Shown here: positions 9,670 through 17,800 of the stretch, in pieces
Layout of the letters: every line of letters starts with the position of its first letter
Position numbering within the stretch: the stretch's first letter is position 1
NCBI GenBank assembly: GCA_964609515.1
Contig: CAZSTZ010000002.1
Coordinates: 51,120-115,119 of the forward strand
DNA length: 64,000 nt
Direction: 5' to 3'
Origin: CALKCV01 sp964609515
GTDB taxonomy: Bacteria; Cyanobacteriota; Cyanobacteriia; Cyanobacteriales; Microcoleaceae
Program-made: the position numbers and the translations under genes
Notes under the pieces: model-generated
The model's input: the letters and a program-made list of their open reading frames with translations, nothing else
The model's database searches: none
Told to the model about the DNA's origin: nothing

Positions 9670-10416
9670 ATGGATAAACCAGGTTATAAACTGCGATTGG
9701 AAGAGGTAGGCTTGGCGACGAGATTGGGCGTCCGCTTGCTAACCGATCTGTCTTTTGCCGTCCAACCCGGAGAAAAAGCGGCCATAATCGGGCCATCGGG
9801 AGCGGGTAAAACTTCTTTATTAAGAGTGTTAAATCGATTAACTTCTCCCACCGTCGGTTCTATTTATCTGGAAGGACGGAATATTCGGGAAATATCGGTG
9901 TTGGAGTGGCGGCGAGAGGTGACGTTGGTGCTTCAGGAGTCGAAATTGTTGGGGATGTCGGTAGGGGAGGCGATCGCTTATCCTCTTAAGTTGCGCGGTT
10001 TGGGGCCAGCAGAAATCTCGGAACGTACTTCCTACTGGATGGAACAATTGCACGTTCCCCAAGATTGGTTATCGCGGACGGAGTTACAACTTTCCGTGGG
10101 GCAGCGACAGTTGGCAGCCATTACTCGGGCAATGGCCATCGAACCGAAAATTCTCTTATTAGACGAGCCCGTTTCGGCCCTGGATAGCGGTAAAGGAGCT
10201 CAGTTGTTAAAAGCGCTTCAATTATTAGCGGACAAAGGCACGACTATTTTAATGGCCAACCATCAATTAGAGATTGCCCGGGAATTTTGCACCCGAGTCC
10301 TCCACTTAGAGTCTGGGAAACTGGTAGCGGACGTTTCCTCTGAGGAAGTGGACTGGGTGGGGTTGCGGCAAAACTTAATTGCGGCAGAAGTGCGGGAAAC
10401 TGAGGAATGGAGCTAG
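9670..10416 (+). CDS. ABC transporter ATP-binding protein, FetA/YbbL-like
   Basis: A 248-residue ATPase with Walker A GPSGAGKTS (near residue 38), Q-loop VTLVLQESK, signature LSVGQRQ, Walker B ILLLDEP and an H-loop in MANHQLEIA. The short size and signature resemble the FetA/YbbL group that pairs with a UPF0014 permease in metal (iron) export; this is family resemblance only. No permease gene lies on either side, so the partner must be encoded elsewhere. The start ATG at 9670 follows TGGGATAGAT; no strong ribosome site is visible. The promoter must lie in the 130-bp divergent spacer shared with the PAS kinase. Confidence 0.85.
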   Translation: MDKPGYKLRLEEVGLATRLGVRLLTDLSFAVQPGEKAAIIGPSGAGKTSLLRVLNRLTSPTVGSIYLEGRNIREISVLEWRREVTLVLQESKLLGMSVGEAIAYPLKLRGLGPAEISERTSYWMEQLHVPQDWLSRTELQLSVGQRQLAAITRAMAIEPKILLLDEPVSALDSGKGAQLLKALQLLADKGTTILMANHQLEIAREFCTRVLHLESGKLVADVSSEEVDWVGLRQNLIAAEVRETEEWS

Positions 10417-10954
10417 TAGGGTGCGCAGTGCGCACTTCGTTTGTAGGCAAAAGGCAAGAGGCAAGAGGCAAGAGTGGGGAAGGTTTGTAAGTAAAAATGC
10501 GTACTCAAGAGAGCGTTTTCCGCTCTCACGACTCTTTCCATTAACCCCAGTGCTAGTAGGGTGCGCACTGCCAGGGCTGTCAAGGTGGTCAACAGATTTT
10601 GTGGTGGGGGGAGGCAAAAGGCAAAAGGCAAAAGGCAAAAGGGGGGAATTAAAGAGCAAAAAACGACCCACTAAGTGCCAATTCCTATCTCGTTCATTAG
10701 CTCAAGATAGCCTAAAGTAACGTTTTTTCGTTCTCGTGGCTGCACCTTGACAGTGCTGGGTGCGCACTGCGCACCTTAAAAAATTACTTTTGCCTTTTGC
10801 CTTTTGCCTCTTGCCTTCAGCATTGCCTCTTGCCTCTTGCCTCTTGCCTTCAGTAGCACTGCGCACCTTACAAAATTACTTTTGCCTTTTGCCTTTTGCC
10901 TCTTGCCTTCACCATTGCCTCTTGCCTCTTGCCTTCACCATTGCCTCTTGCCTC
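10417..10954. repeat. Repeat-filled intergenic region
   Basis: No gene. It holds GGTGCGCAGTGCGCAC palindromes (10431, 10558, 10759 and around 10855), many GGCAAGA/GGCAAAA heptamers and their complements (TTGCCTC, TTTTGCC), and the 189-bp MITE annotated separately. Several frames translate from these repeats (for example 10379-10720 and 10760-10981) but are low-complexity artefacts. Confidence 0.85.
10571..10759 (+). mobile_element. 189-bp MITE, copy 1, with 10-bp target duplication
   Basis: The ends are inverted repeats: CCAGGGCTGTCAAGGTG at 10571-10587 and CACCTTGACAGTGCTGG at 10743-10759. The flanks carry a direct duplication GTGCGCACTG (10561-10570 and 10760-10769). Removing the element and one flank restores AGGGTGCGCACTGCGCACC, the common palindromic repeat of this genome, so the insertion is well supported. 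Inside are four GGCAAAA heptamers and non-coding DNA. It is identical by eye, in inverted orientation, to 20739-20927. The CAGGG end and the 10-bp duplication recall ISAs1-family elements; that parent is an inference. Confidence 0.9.
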
Positions 10955-11701
10955 TTAACTTTTACCTGCTGCCACCGCTAGCGGTTGTTTGGGAGTATTT
11001 GTCAGTGGGCCGCCTTCGAGTTTTTCTTTATTGAAGCGATAGCCGACGCTGCGGACTGTTTGAATTAAACTGGGTTCGCCGGGGTGGAGGTCTATTTTTT
11101 TGCGCAGGGAGAGAACGTGGGTGTCGATAGTCCGGGGGTTGTCGATCGCATCGGGCCAGGCCCGCTGTAACAATTCGGAACGACTCAGAGCTAGGCCCCC
11201 CGCTTGAGCTAAAACGTAGAGAAGGCTAAACTCTTGGGGAGTTAAATCGATAAAATAACCTTTAAACTTAACGCGACGATGCACCAAATCTATTGTTAAG
11301 TCGCCATAATCGAGACTGAAAAGTGGAGTTATTTTTCTTTGGCGTCGCAATAGGGCCTCGACTCGGGCCAAAAATTCTTTAATGCCGAAGGGTTTGGTGA
11401 GGTAGTCATCTGCGCCCGCCCTCAAACCCGCGACGATATCTGCTTCGGTGTTCCGGGCCGATAAGATTAAAATGAGACTTTGTTGGCATTCCTGAAGCCA
11501 CTGACAAAATTCGAGACTGTTTCCATTTGGCAATTCAGCTTCAAGAATTATTAGACTGGGCTGAATTTGCGGCAATTTTTCTTTGGCGCTGCGGATATCT
11601 CCCGATTGAGATACCAAATATCCCTCTTGCTGTAAATGCCAGCCTAAGAGCGATCGCAAATTTGGATTTTCTTCTATTATTAAAATCCGACGAGATTTCA
11701 C
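10955..11701 (-). CDS. OmpR-family response regulator with atypical receiver
   Basis: A receiver domain (residues about 5-118) is joined to a winged-helix DNA-binding domain (about 130-230: LTPQEFSLLYVLAQAGG, RTIDTHVLSLRKKI, IQTVRSVGYRF). The conserved lysine is present in LTKPF and the fold looks intact (LRAGADDYLTKP). The normal phosphoacceptor Asp is replaced by Glu (IILEAELPNG where families have ILD-x-x-LP) and the acidic pocket reads IIEENPN instead of a DD or ED pair. It may therefore be phosphorylation-independent or phosphomimetic. I prefer the GTG at 11699-11701, giving VKSRRILIIEENP, because AAAGGTGG lies just upstream; a TTG at 11719 is an alternative. It is not paired with a kinase gene. 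Confidence 0.88.
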   Translation of the reverse strand: MKSRRILIIEENPNLRSLLGWHLQQEGYLVSQSGDIRSAKEKLPQIQPSLIILEAELPNGNSLEFCQWLQECQQSLILILSARNTEADIVAGLRAGADDYLTKPFGIKEFLARVEALLRRQRKITPLFSLDYGDLTIDLVHRRVKFKGYFIDLTPQEFSLLYVLAQAGGLALSRSELLQRAWPDAIDNPRTIDTHVLSLRKKIDLHPGEPSLIQTVRSVGYRFNKEKLEGGPLTNTPKQPLAVAAGKS

Positions 11702-12151
11702 CGATCCACCTTTACCCAAAATTTATAATTCGTTCTTTATTAGCTTAACAAAAGTTCGCTCTTACTTCTGTAACATCTACTACTTTCGCTCTTTTTTCTC
11801 GGTTAATTTAGTTTTTTTTATCTGGCTGATTATAACATTTAATCGTTTTTGAGTCAATAAGTTGAGAATTTTAGTTAAAACAAGAGAAAAAAAAGTTAAA
11901 AATTTGGTAAAACTGGGTAATTGTACTGTGAAAATAGCGATCGCTCCCGATAAATTGTTTTAAAATGTAAAGTTAGGTGAAGGAGGCCAATGCTCCCTGG
12001 GACGCTCCTAACCCGAAGAGCTCGAAGGCGCAAACTGGAGAAACGTGCTAGGATACCAAGAACGAATTGGCTAATGTCACGATTCCCAAGCCAACCCACC
12101 GTAAAAATGTAAAAGAAATAAAAATTAGCTAAAAGTTAACAAGAGGCCATT
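11702..12151. other. Long divergent intergenic region
   Basis: 450 bp between the response regulator and the DUF6761 gene. The first 250 bp are AT-rich, with no feature beyond T-runs and one HIP1 site. The last 180 bp are less AT-rich and can fold; see the candidate structured RNA. A minus-strand frame at 11896-12099 is not credible as a gene. Confidence 0.6.
11972..12096 (+). ncRNA. Candidate structured RNA leader upstream of DUF6761
   Basis: GTTAGG (11972-11977) pairs with CCTAAC (12007-12012), enclosing GGAG/CTCC. A second stem can form between GCGC and GTGC around 12031-12052. A third joins TTGGC (12067-12071) to GCCAA (12090-12094). The segment is richer in G and C than its surroundings and ends about 55 bp before the start codon. 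It matches none of the riboswitch consensus elements I could test by eye (cobalamin, TPP, glutamine, fluoride, guanidine). It could be a cis-acting leader, an independent small RNA, or chance. Confidence 0.35.
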
Positions 12152-12400
12152 ATGCTTACCGACACTCTGACAATCCGCCACTACCAAAAACTGACCGATT
12201 CTTTAGTCGAAATGTGGAATCGAGGCTATCGCTATGATGATTTACGGCTGTTTTTAGATGGTTATCTGGCAGCTTTAAGGCATAGCAATAGCCTCGAACC
12301 TTATCACGTTCACAGGTTGGAGGAAGAAACCACTCGCTACATTTGCGATCCTTCTAATTTTGAAATGCCCCAACCTCAACCACAGGTCGATTATTATTAA
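12152..12400 (+). CDS. DUF6761 family protein
   Basis: An 82-residue soluble protein conserved in cyanobacteria: TIRHYQKLTDSLVEMWNRGY, DDLRLFLDGYLAALRHSN and YHVHRLEEETTRYICDPSNF are typical of the family as recalled. It is mostly helical and acidic, with a proline/glutamine-rich tail (MPQPQPQVDYY). Function unknown. A purine-rich AAGAGG lies 8 bp before the ATG. It is transcribed alone behind a long, possibly structured leader. Confidence 0.8.
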   Translation: MLTDTLTIRHYQKLTDSLVEMWNRGYRYDDLRLFLDGYLAALRHSNSLEPYHVHRLEEETTRYICDPSNFEMPQPQPQVDYY

Positions 12401-12722
12401 CCGGGTTTTAATTTGTTAGTTGTTAATTGCTAACTGCTAATTGTAAAAAAAGCAGTAAAAAAGCAATTAGCAATTAGACATTTTAAATGCTCCAAATTTA
12501 CTCTGCATTGTCCCTGATGGCGGTGCTTTTTTTTTGCCGCAAAAATTGTAAATTTTTCTAACAAAAGTCTTGTAATTTTTCCTCGATTATTCTAAAGTAG
12601 CTGTTGAATTTGGAATAGTTTTTAAAACTACCGTTAATGGGGAAAGCAAATTAAAAAGCAGGGTGCCCTCAGCAATAGCGCTATATTAATCCCCATCCTC
12701 AGATAGATAAAAAGGAAAAATT
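12401..12722. other. Intergenic region before the porin gene
   Basis: It contains AATTGCT-type heptamers in both orientations (12415-12480) that can form one long hairpin, and a TGGCGG...CCGCAA stem around a T-run near 12517-12543 that may end the DUF6761 transcript. The last 100 bp should hold the porin promoter; no site is clear enough to call. A purine-rich AAAAGGAAAAA precedes the porin ATG. Confidence 0.5.
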
Positions 12723-14543
12723 ATGAGTGACAAGGGCCCGTTTTTAAAACCGAGAATTTCAGCAACAGCGATCGCCGCCGGCACCCTAGCTATTATCGCC
12801 TCATCCATTCCCTCAAATGCTACCCCAGGGGAAACCAATTTATCCCCAGCAGCAGTAATCCCAGTAGAAAAATTAGAACAAAACCATCTCCCCCCTGACC
12901 AAGGGGGGCCGGGGGGGATAAACCTCCCCCCTTACCAAGGTGGGCAGGGGGGGATAAACCTCCCCCCTTACCAAGGGGGGCCGGGGGGGGGGATAAACCT
13001 CCCCCCTTACCAAGGGGGGCAGGGGGGGATAAACCTCCCCCCTTACCAAGGGGGGCCGGGGGGGATCGAATCTCCCTACAGCGATGCCCTCGAACAAGTA
13101 ACCTCGGTTTCCCAACTCTCGGACGTCAACCCGACGGATTGGGCATTTCAAGCCTTACAATCTCTGGTGGAACGCTACGGCTGTATCGCGGGATATCCAG
13201 ATGGAAGCTTCCGAGGCGATCGCCCCATCACCCGATACGAATTTGCCGCCGCCTTAAACGCCTGTCTGGAACGAATTACCGAAGTTTTTGGCAGCTTAGA
13301 TACGGTTACTCAGGACGACCTAGACTTAATTTTGCGATTCCAAGAAGACTTTGCCATAGAACTAGCGGAGTTGGAAAATCGCATAGACATTCTAGAATTT
13401 CGCATGGGCGAACTAGAAGCAGGGCAATTTTCCCCCACCAGCAAACTTCTGGGAGAAGTTATCTTCGGTTTAAACGGAGTCTTCTCGGGGGAAGGACAAG
13501 ACAATACAGTTTTCCAATACCGCACTCGACTGGTTGCCCTAGCTAGCTTCACCGGCAAAGACCAACTCTGGATGCGTTTTGTTTATGCCAGCAACGCCAA
13601 CCCTCCGGTTTTAGCGGGCGGTACTCGCGAAATCGTTCAAACCTATCAATATTTTGGCGAGATTCCCGACGATATAGCCTTCTTCAGTTTTCTGGAATAC
13701 GTCTTTCCCGTTGGGGAAAAAATGCGAGTTCATGTCTCTGGATTAAATGGCTATCAATGGTTTGGAGTTAACTACCTCAATCCTTATTTTGAGAACTTTG
13801 AGGGAGGAATGGGGAGTTTGAGTCTTTTTGGTAATAAAAACCCGGTTTATCGACTGGGGGGCGGCGTCGGTGCCGGTTTTACTTACCAATTTAATCCGGC
13901 CTTGGCTTTTACTGCGGGTTATTTAGCCGGAGAGGGCTCTAATCCTAGTATGGGCGCCGGTTTGTTTGACGGTAATTTTACCGCTTTAGCTCAGATTACC
14001 TGGACTCCCAGCGCTAATTTTGGCCTGTCGGTTCTCTACAACCGGGCTCATTTTGATGCGGGCTCTTTTACCTTTGGCGATAATAGCGGGGTAATTAGGG
14101 TTCGCGGAGCTGTGGGCAGCAGCGTGCTTGAAGATGTTTTAGCTCCTTTTACGGTTAATTCTAACTCCTACGGGGGTCAGTTTTCTTGGCGTGCCAGTCC
14201 GAAATTTACTCTTAGCGGTTGGGTGGGGCTGACTGAGGTGGAGGCGATCGATGCCGGAGATGGAGAGATTTGGAATTACGCCCTCACTTTCGCTTTTCCG
14301 GATCTGGGGGGTCCGGGACATTTGGGCGGTGTTGTTCTGGGGGTTCAGCCTTATCTTGCCAGTATGGAAGGAGTGGAACTGCCGAATAACGATACTTCGG
14401 TTCATGTGGAAGCTTTTTATCGATACCAGATTCGCGAAGGTATCTGGCTAACTCCGGGTTTGATTTGGATTACTGCTCCCAATCAAAATCGCGATAACGA
14501 AGATATCGTTTTGTGGACTTTGAGAACGACGTTTTTGTTTTAG
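12723..14543 (+). CDS. SLH domain-containing OprB-type outer membrane porin
   Basis: A 606-residue protein with an N-terminal signal-like segment (ISATAIAAGTLAIIASSIPS, cleavage probably near residue 35), an SLH domain at about residues 133-195 (LSDVNPTDWAFQALQSLVER, YPDGSFRGDRPITRYEFAAAL) that ties the protein to the cell wall, a coiled coil (about 205-240, FAIELAELENRIDILEFRM), and an OprB-type beta-barrel to the C-terminal FLF. Cyanobacterial members form outer-membrane channels for inorganic ions, including iron, and small solutes. Between the signal and the SLH domain lies a 58-residue block of NLPPYQGGQGG-type repeats encoded by a genomic repeat (see the repeat entry); ordinary members lack it. 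Otherwise full length. Confidence 0.92.
   Translation: MSDKGPFLKPRISATAIAAGTLAIIASSIPSNATPGETNLSPAAVIPVEKLEQNHLPPDQGGPGGINLPPYQGGQGGINLPPYQGGPGGGINLPPYQGGQGGINLPPYQGGPGGIESPYSDALEQVTSVSQLSDVNPTDWAFQALQSLVERYGCIAGYPDGSFRGDRPITRYEFAAALNACLERITEVFGSLDTVTQDDLDLILRFQEDFAIELAELENRIDILEFRMGELEAGQFSPTSKLLGEVIFGLNGVFSGEGQDNTVFQYRTRLVALASFTGKDQLWMRFVYASNANPPVLAGGTREIVQTYQYFGEIPDDIAFFSFLEYVFPVGEKMRVHVSGLNGYQWFGVNYLNPYFENFEGGMGSLSLFGNKNPVYRLGGGVGAGFTYQFNPALAFTAGYLAGEGSNPSMGAGLFDGNFTALAQITWTPSANFGLSVLYNRAHFDAGSFTFGDNSGVIRVRGAVGSSVLEDVLAPFTVNSNSYGGQFSWRASPKFTLSGWVGLTEVEAIDAGDGEIWNYALTFAFPDLGGPGHLGGVVLGVQPYLASMEGVELPNNDTSVHVEAFYRYQIREGIWLTPGLIWITAPNQNRDNEDIVLWTLRTTFLF
12893..13066 (+). repeat. In-frame CCCCCCTT/AAGGGGGG repeat array inside the porin gene
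   Basis: Five units of a 36-bp repeat (one unit three bases longer), each carrying the palindrome CCCCCCTTACCAAGGGGGG and the spacer GGATAAACCT. The unit lengths keep the frame, giving INLPPYQGG repeats at residues 57-115. The same palindrome family is intergenic elsewhere (41760, 43660-43980, 47370, 61110). Confidence 0.9.
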
Positions 14544-14551
14544 CGCCGACA

Positions 14552-14862
14552 AGAAACCCGGTTGGCAAAAAACCGGGTTTCTGGGGAGGTAAAAAACTGG
14601 GTTTCTGGGGAGGTTGAAGAAACCCGGTTGGCAAAAAACCGGGTTTCTGGGGAGGCAAAAAACCGGGTTTCTGGGGAGGCAAAAAACCGGGTTTCTGGGG
14701 AGGNNNNNNNNNNNNNNNNNNNNNNNNNNNNNNNNNNNNNNNNNNNNNNNNNNNNNNNNNNNNNNNNNNNNNNNNNNNNNNNNNNNNNNNNNNNNNNNNN
14801 NNNGGGGAGGCAAAAAACCGGGTTTCTGGGGAGGCAAAAAACCGGGTTTCTGGGGAGGGTGC
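14552..14862. repeat. AAACCGGGTTTCTGGGGAGG tandem repeat around a scaffold gap
   Basis: Copies of a roughly 26-bp unit with the palindrome AAACCCGGTTT or AAACCGGGTTT lie on both sides of the gap at 14704-14803. The unit belongs to the most abundant dispersed family here (24570, 27405, 44650, 46190, 56415, 57290, 58125, 63975). It fills the space between two convergent genes; no gene or separate terminator is visible. Confidence 0.9.
14704..14803. other. Scaffold gap (100 N)
   Basis: Placeholder gap inside a tandem repeat; true length unknown. Confidence 0.99.
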
Positions 14863-14863
14863 C

Positions 14864-17800
14864 TTACTTGCTATCAGTTTCCTCAATGGGAATCTCGATA
14901 ATAAACTCGGCACCCTGCCCGGGAGCAGAAATAACGCTCAATTTTCCACCGTGTTTGTCCTCAACAATTTGGTGGGAAATCGACAAACCCAAACCAGTAC
15001 CCTTACCCGCCGGTTTGGTAGTGAATAAATATTCAAACAACTTCTGCCGCACTTCCTCGCTCATGCCCATACCGTTATCCTTAATCCGAACCACCGCAGA
15101 ATTATCCCGCGCTTCGGTAACAATGGTAATAATATTGGGATTAGCCTTAATCTCCTGGTAGGAACGTCCTTGGTTAAACTCGTCAAAAGCGTCAATGGCA
15201 TTAGCCATCAAATTCATAAACACTTGACTCAACTGGCCCGGATAGCAGAATACTGCGGGCAAGTCGCCGTATTGCTTAACTATTTCTATGGCCGGACGAG
15301 TCTCGTTATCCTTGAGGCGATGTTTGAGAATCAATAAAGTGCTGTCGATGCCCTCGTGGAGGTCGAACTCGCTCTTTTGCACCGCATCGGCACGGGAGAA
15401 AGTCCGCAGGGAGGTACTGATATCTCGGATGCGATCGGTTCCCGTTTTCATCGAAGCAATAATCTCTGGAAAATCTTCCACCAAATAATCCAACTCTACC
15501 TCCTCTATTTTCTCAGAAATATCGGAAGCGGGTTCGGGATAATTTTGCTGGTAAAGCTCCACCAACTCGATTAAATCGCGAGCGTAATCTTGAGCGTATT
15601 CCACATTACCCGCAATAAAACCGACGGGATTATTAATCTCGTGGGCGATGCCCGCCATCAACTGACCTATAGCCGACATTTTCTCGCTCTGAACTAACTG
15701 CAACTGAGTATTTTTCAACTCCTGCAAAGAACGTTCCAACTGTTGAGAATAATCCTGAGAAACTCGATACAAGCGAGCGTTTTCCAGAGAAACGGCGGCC
15801 TGAGAACACAACAGTTTTAACAGTTGCACTCGGTCTTTTGTAAAAGCCCCCGTCGCCAGATTATTTTCCAAATAAATTACCCCCAACAAGGCTCCTTGCT
15901 TGAGAATTGGCACGCACAAAATCGACTTAATTTGATGCTGTTTGACGTAAAGTTCGTTGGTAAATTTTGGTTCTTTGAACGCATCGGTTACGACCAAACT
16001 TTTCTGAGTTCGCAGCACATAATTTAATGCCGTCGGCGAAATGTCTTTGCTCTCTTCTACGGGAGTCGAATTCATCACCCGCACGATATATTTATCCGGT
16101 CCGCGTTTCGTTCCATTTTTCTCGACTTTTGCCACCGCTTCTACTAACAACTTCCCTTCTTGCAGGAGCATCAATACCCCAGAAGTTGCCCCGGCATTTT
16201 CCACGACGATTTTAATCAAATTCTCCTGCAACTTCTCCAACTCCAACTCTCCAGATATAGCTTGAGAAGCTTGCATGACTGCCGGCAAATCTAAGATGTG
16301 AGAGCTGGCGCTGCTGTTAGTGGTGCTGGTGTTGGTGATGGTAACGTCTATCCCGGACGGTATCTGGGGCAATTTAATCTTGTGGAGAAACGAGGAATAT
16401 CGCTCCTCTAAATCTTTGACTTTGGCAACTGCCCCCCACCGGATGTAGCAGTAGTAAGCTTCGACGATATAAAAGCGACCGATATGTTTTTGACCGTGCT
16501 GTAAGTGGTACTCTCCTGCCAGTTCGTTTATCAGGGCTTCTTCGTGGGTAAAGCCTTGTTGGCGGACTCCGTTGAGAGCAGATTCGTAGCAGTTAATGGC
16601 AGTTAAACGGTCTCCGAAAACGCGGGCTGTTTCTGCTTCTACCAGGTCGTATTTGTGCTGGAAGTTCGCGGGGGCGTGTTCGGCCCAATGTTTCATTTTG
16701 GCTTGGTTGGCTTCCAGTTCGCTGAGGTATTGTTGTTGTTCTGTTTCCGAGACGTTGGGGTAGTCGGCCAGCAAAGCCAGAGAATAGTAGAAGTTGTTCT
16801 CGGCTACGGTTAATAAACCGGCGGCGGTTTGTTCGTATTTGGCTCCTTCTCGGGCGCAGGCTGCGGCCAGTTTGGGTTCTTTAAACAGGTAAGCGAGCAT
16901 GGCTTTGGCGAGATAGGCGTAAACGAGGGCGGTGCCGATGTTGTATTCGATTAAAATTGGCAGGGTTTCCGATTCGTTGAAGGCTTCGCCGACGAGTTTG
17001 AGTTTGTCTGGGGCGCGGTTGAGGAGGTTGAGGCTGAGTTGCCTGCCGATGACGCCGTAGCCGACGTGGTATTCTAGTTTGAGTTTTTGCAGGGCGTTGA
17101 GGTATTCTCGTTGTTTTTCTTCGACGGTTTCGAGGTGTTCGCCTGTTGAAAAGAGGTTGCTGCAATAAACTAAAGCGGCGTAACCGGAATAGAGTAATTC
17201 TCCCGTTTCCAAACCGGAAAAGAAAGCTTCTTGCAAAGGTTCTAGGGTAGCTTGTATTGGCTCTTTCCAGTGTTGTATGTGACCGCTAAAGATTTCAAAG
17301 ACTGTAGAGCGAAATTCGCGCACGTCGCGCCGATCTAAAATTGCTACACCCAGCTTGCCAAATTGGTGCGCTTGAGAAATATCGTCCATCAACCCGCATA
17401 AGAGCGTACCATAGCTAACGTATATCTTTGAAGCTATAGCCGAATTGCCGTAGTTGATGCAGAGGTTAACCTGGGTAAAGGTGACTGGCAACGCTAGCTC
17501 TGAATTTGTCGTAAAAATAGCACTGCTAATGGCATCTAATATCCGCAAGACTGCCAGTTTATTTCCATCGGTCATTTCCGGCAAGTTTGCCAACTCTTCT
17601 ATCTCTTCCTCTATTTTTGGCGCTTCTTTCTCCAAACTCACTCCCAGCATTTCTACGACTTTTAGCCCTAGCTCTATGGCTTTTTGTAGCTGATTTTGAG
17701 CGACATAAGATTTAATTTTAATCTCGTAAACGTTGACCTTTTCCAACAAAGTTTTAACCTTTGCCAGAGCAACTTCTACCAACTCGTCAGAACGCTCGTA

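Noticed and set aside
10379..10981. Several overlapping frames rich in Leu/Pro/Ala or Lys/Gly
   Set aside because: They are translations of TTGCCTC/GGCAAAA heptamers and of the MITE.
11972..12096. Known riboswitch (cobalamin, TPP, glutamine-type) upstream of DUF6761
   Set aside because: None of the conserved boxes I could recall is present; kept only as an unnamed candidate structure.
14552..14862. Regular AAACCGGGTTT array considered as CRISPR
   Set aside because: The inter-unit sequence is the same each time (TCTGGGGAGG), so there are no spacers.
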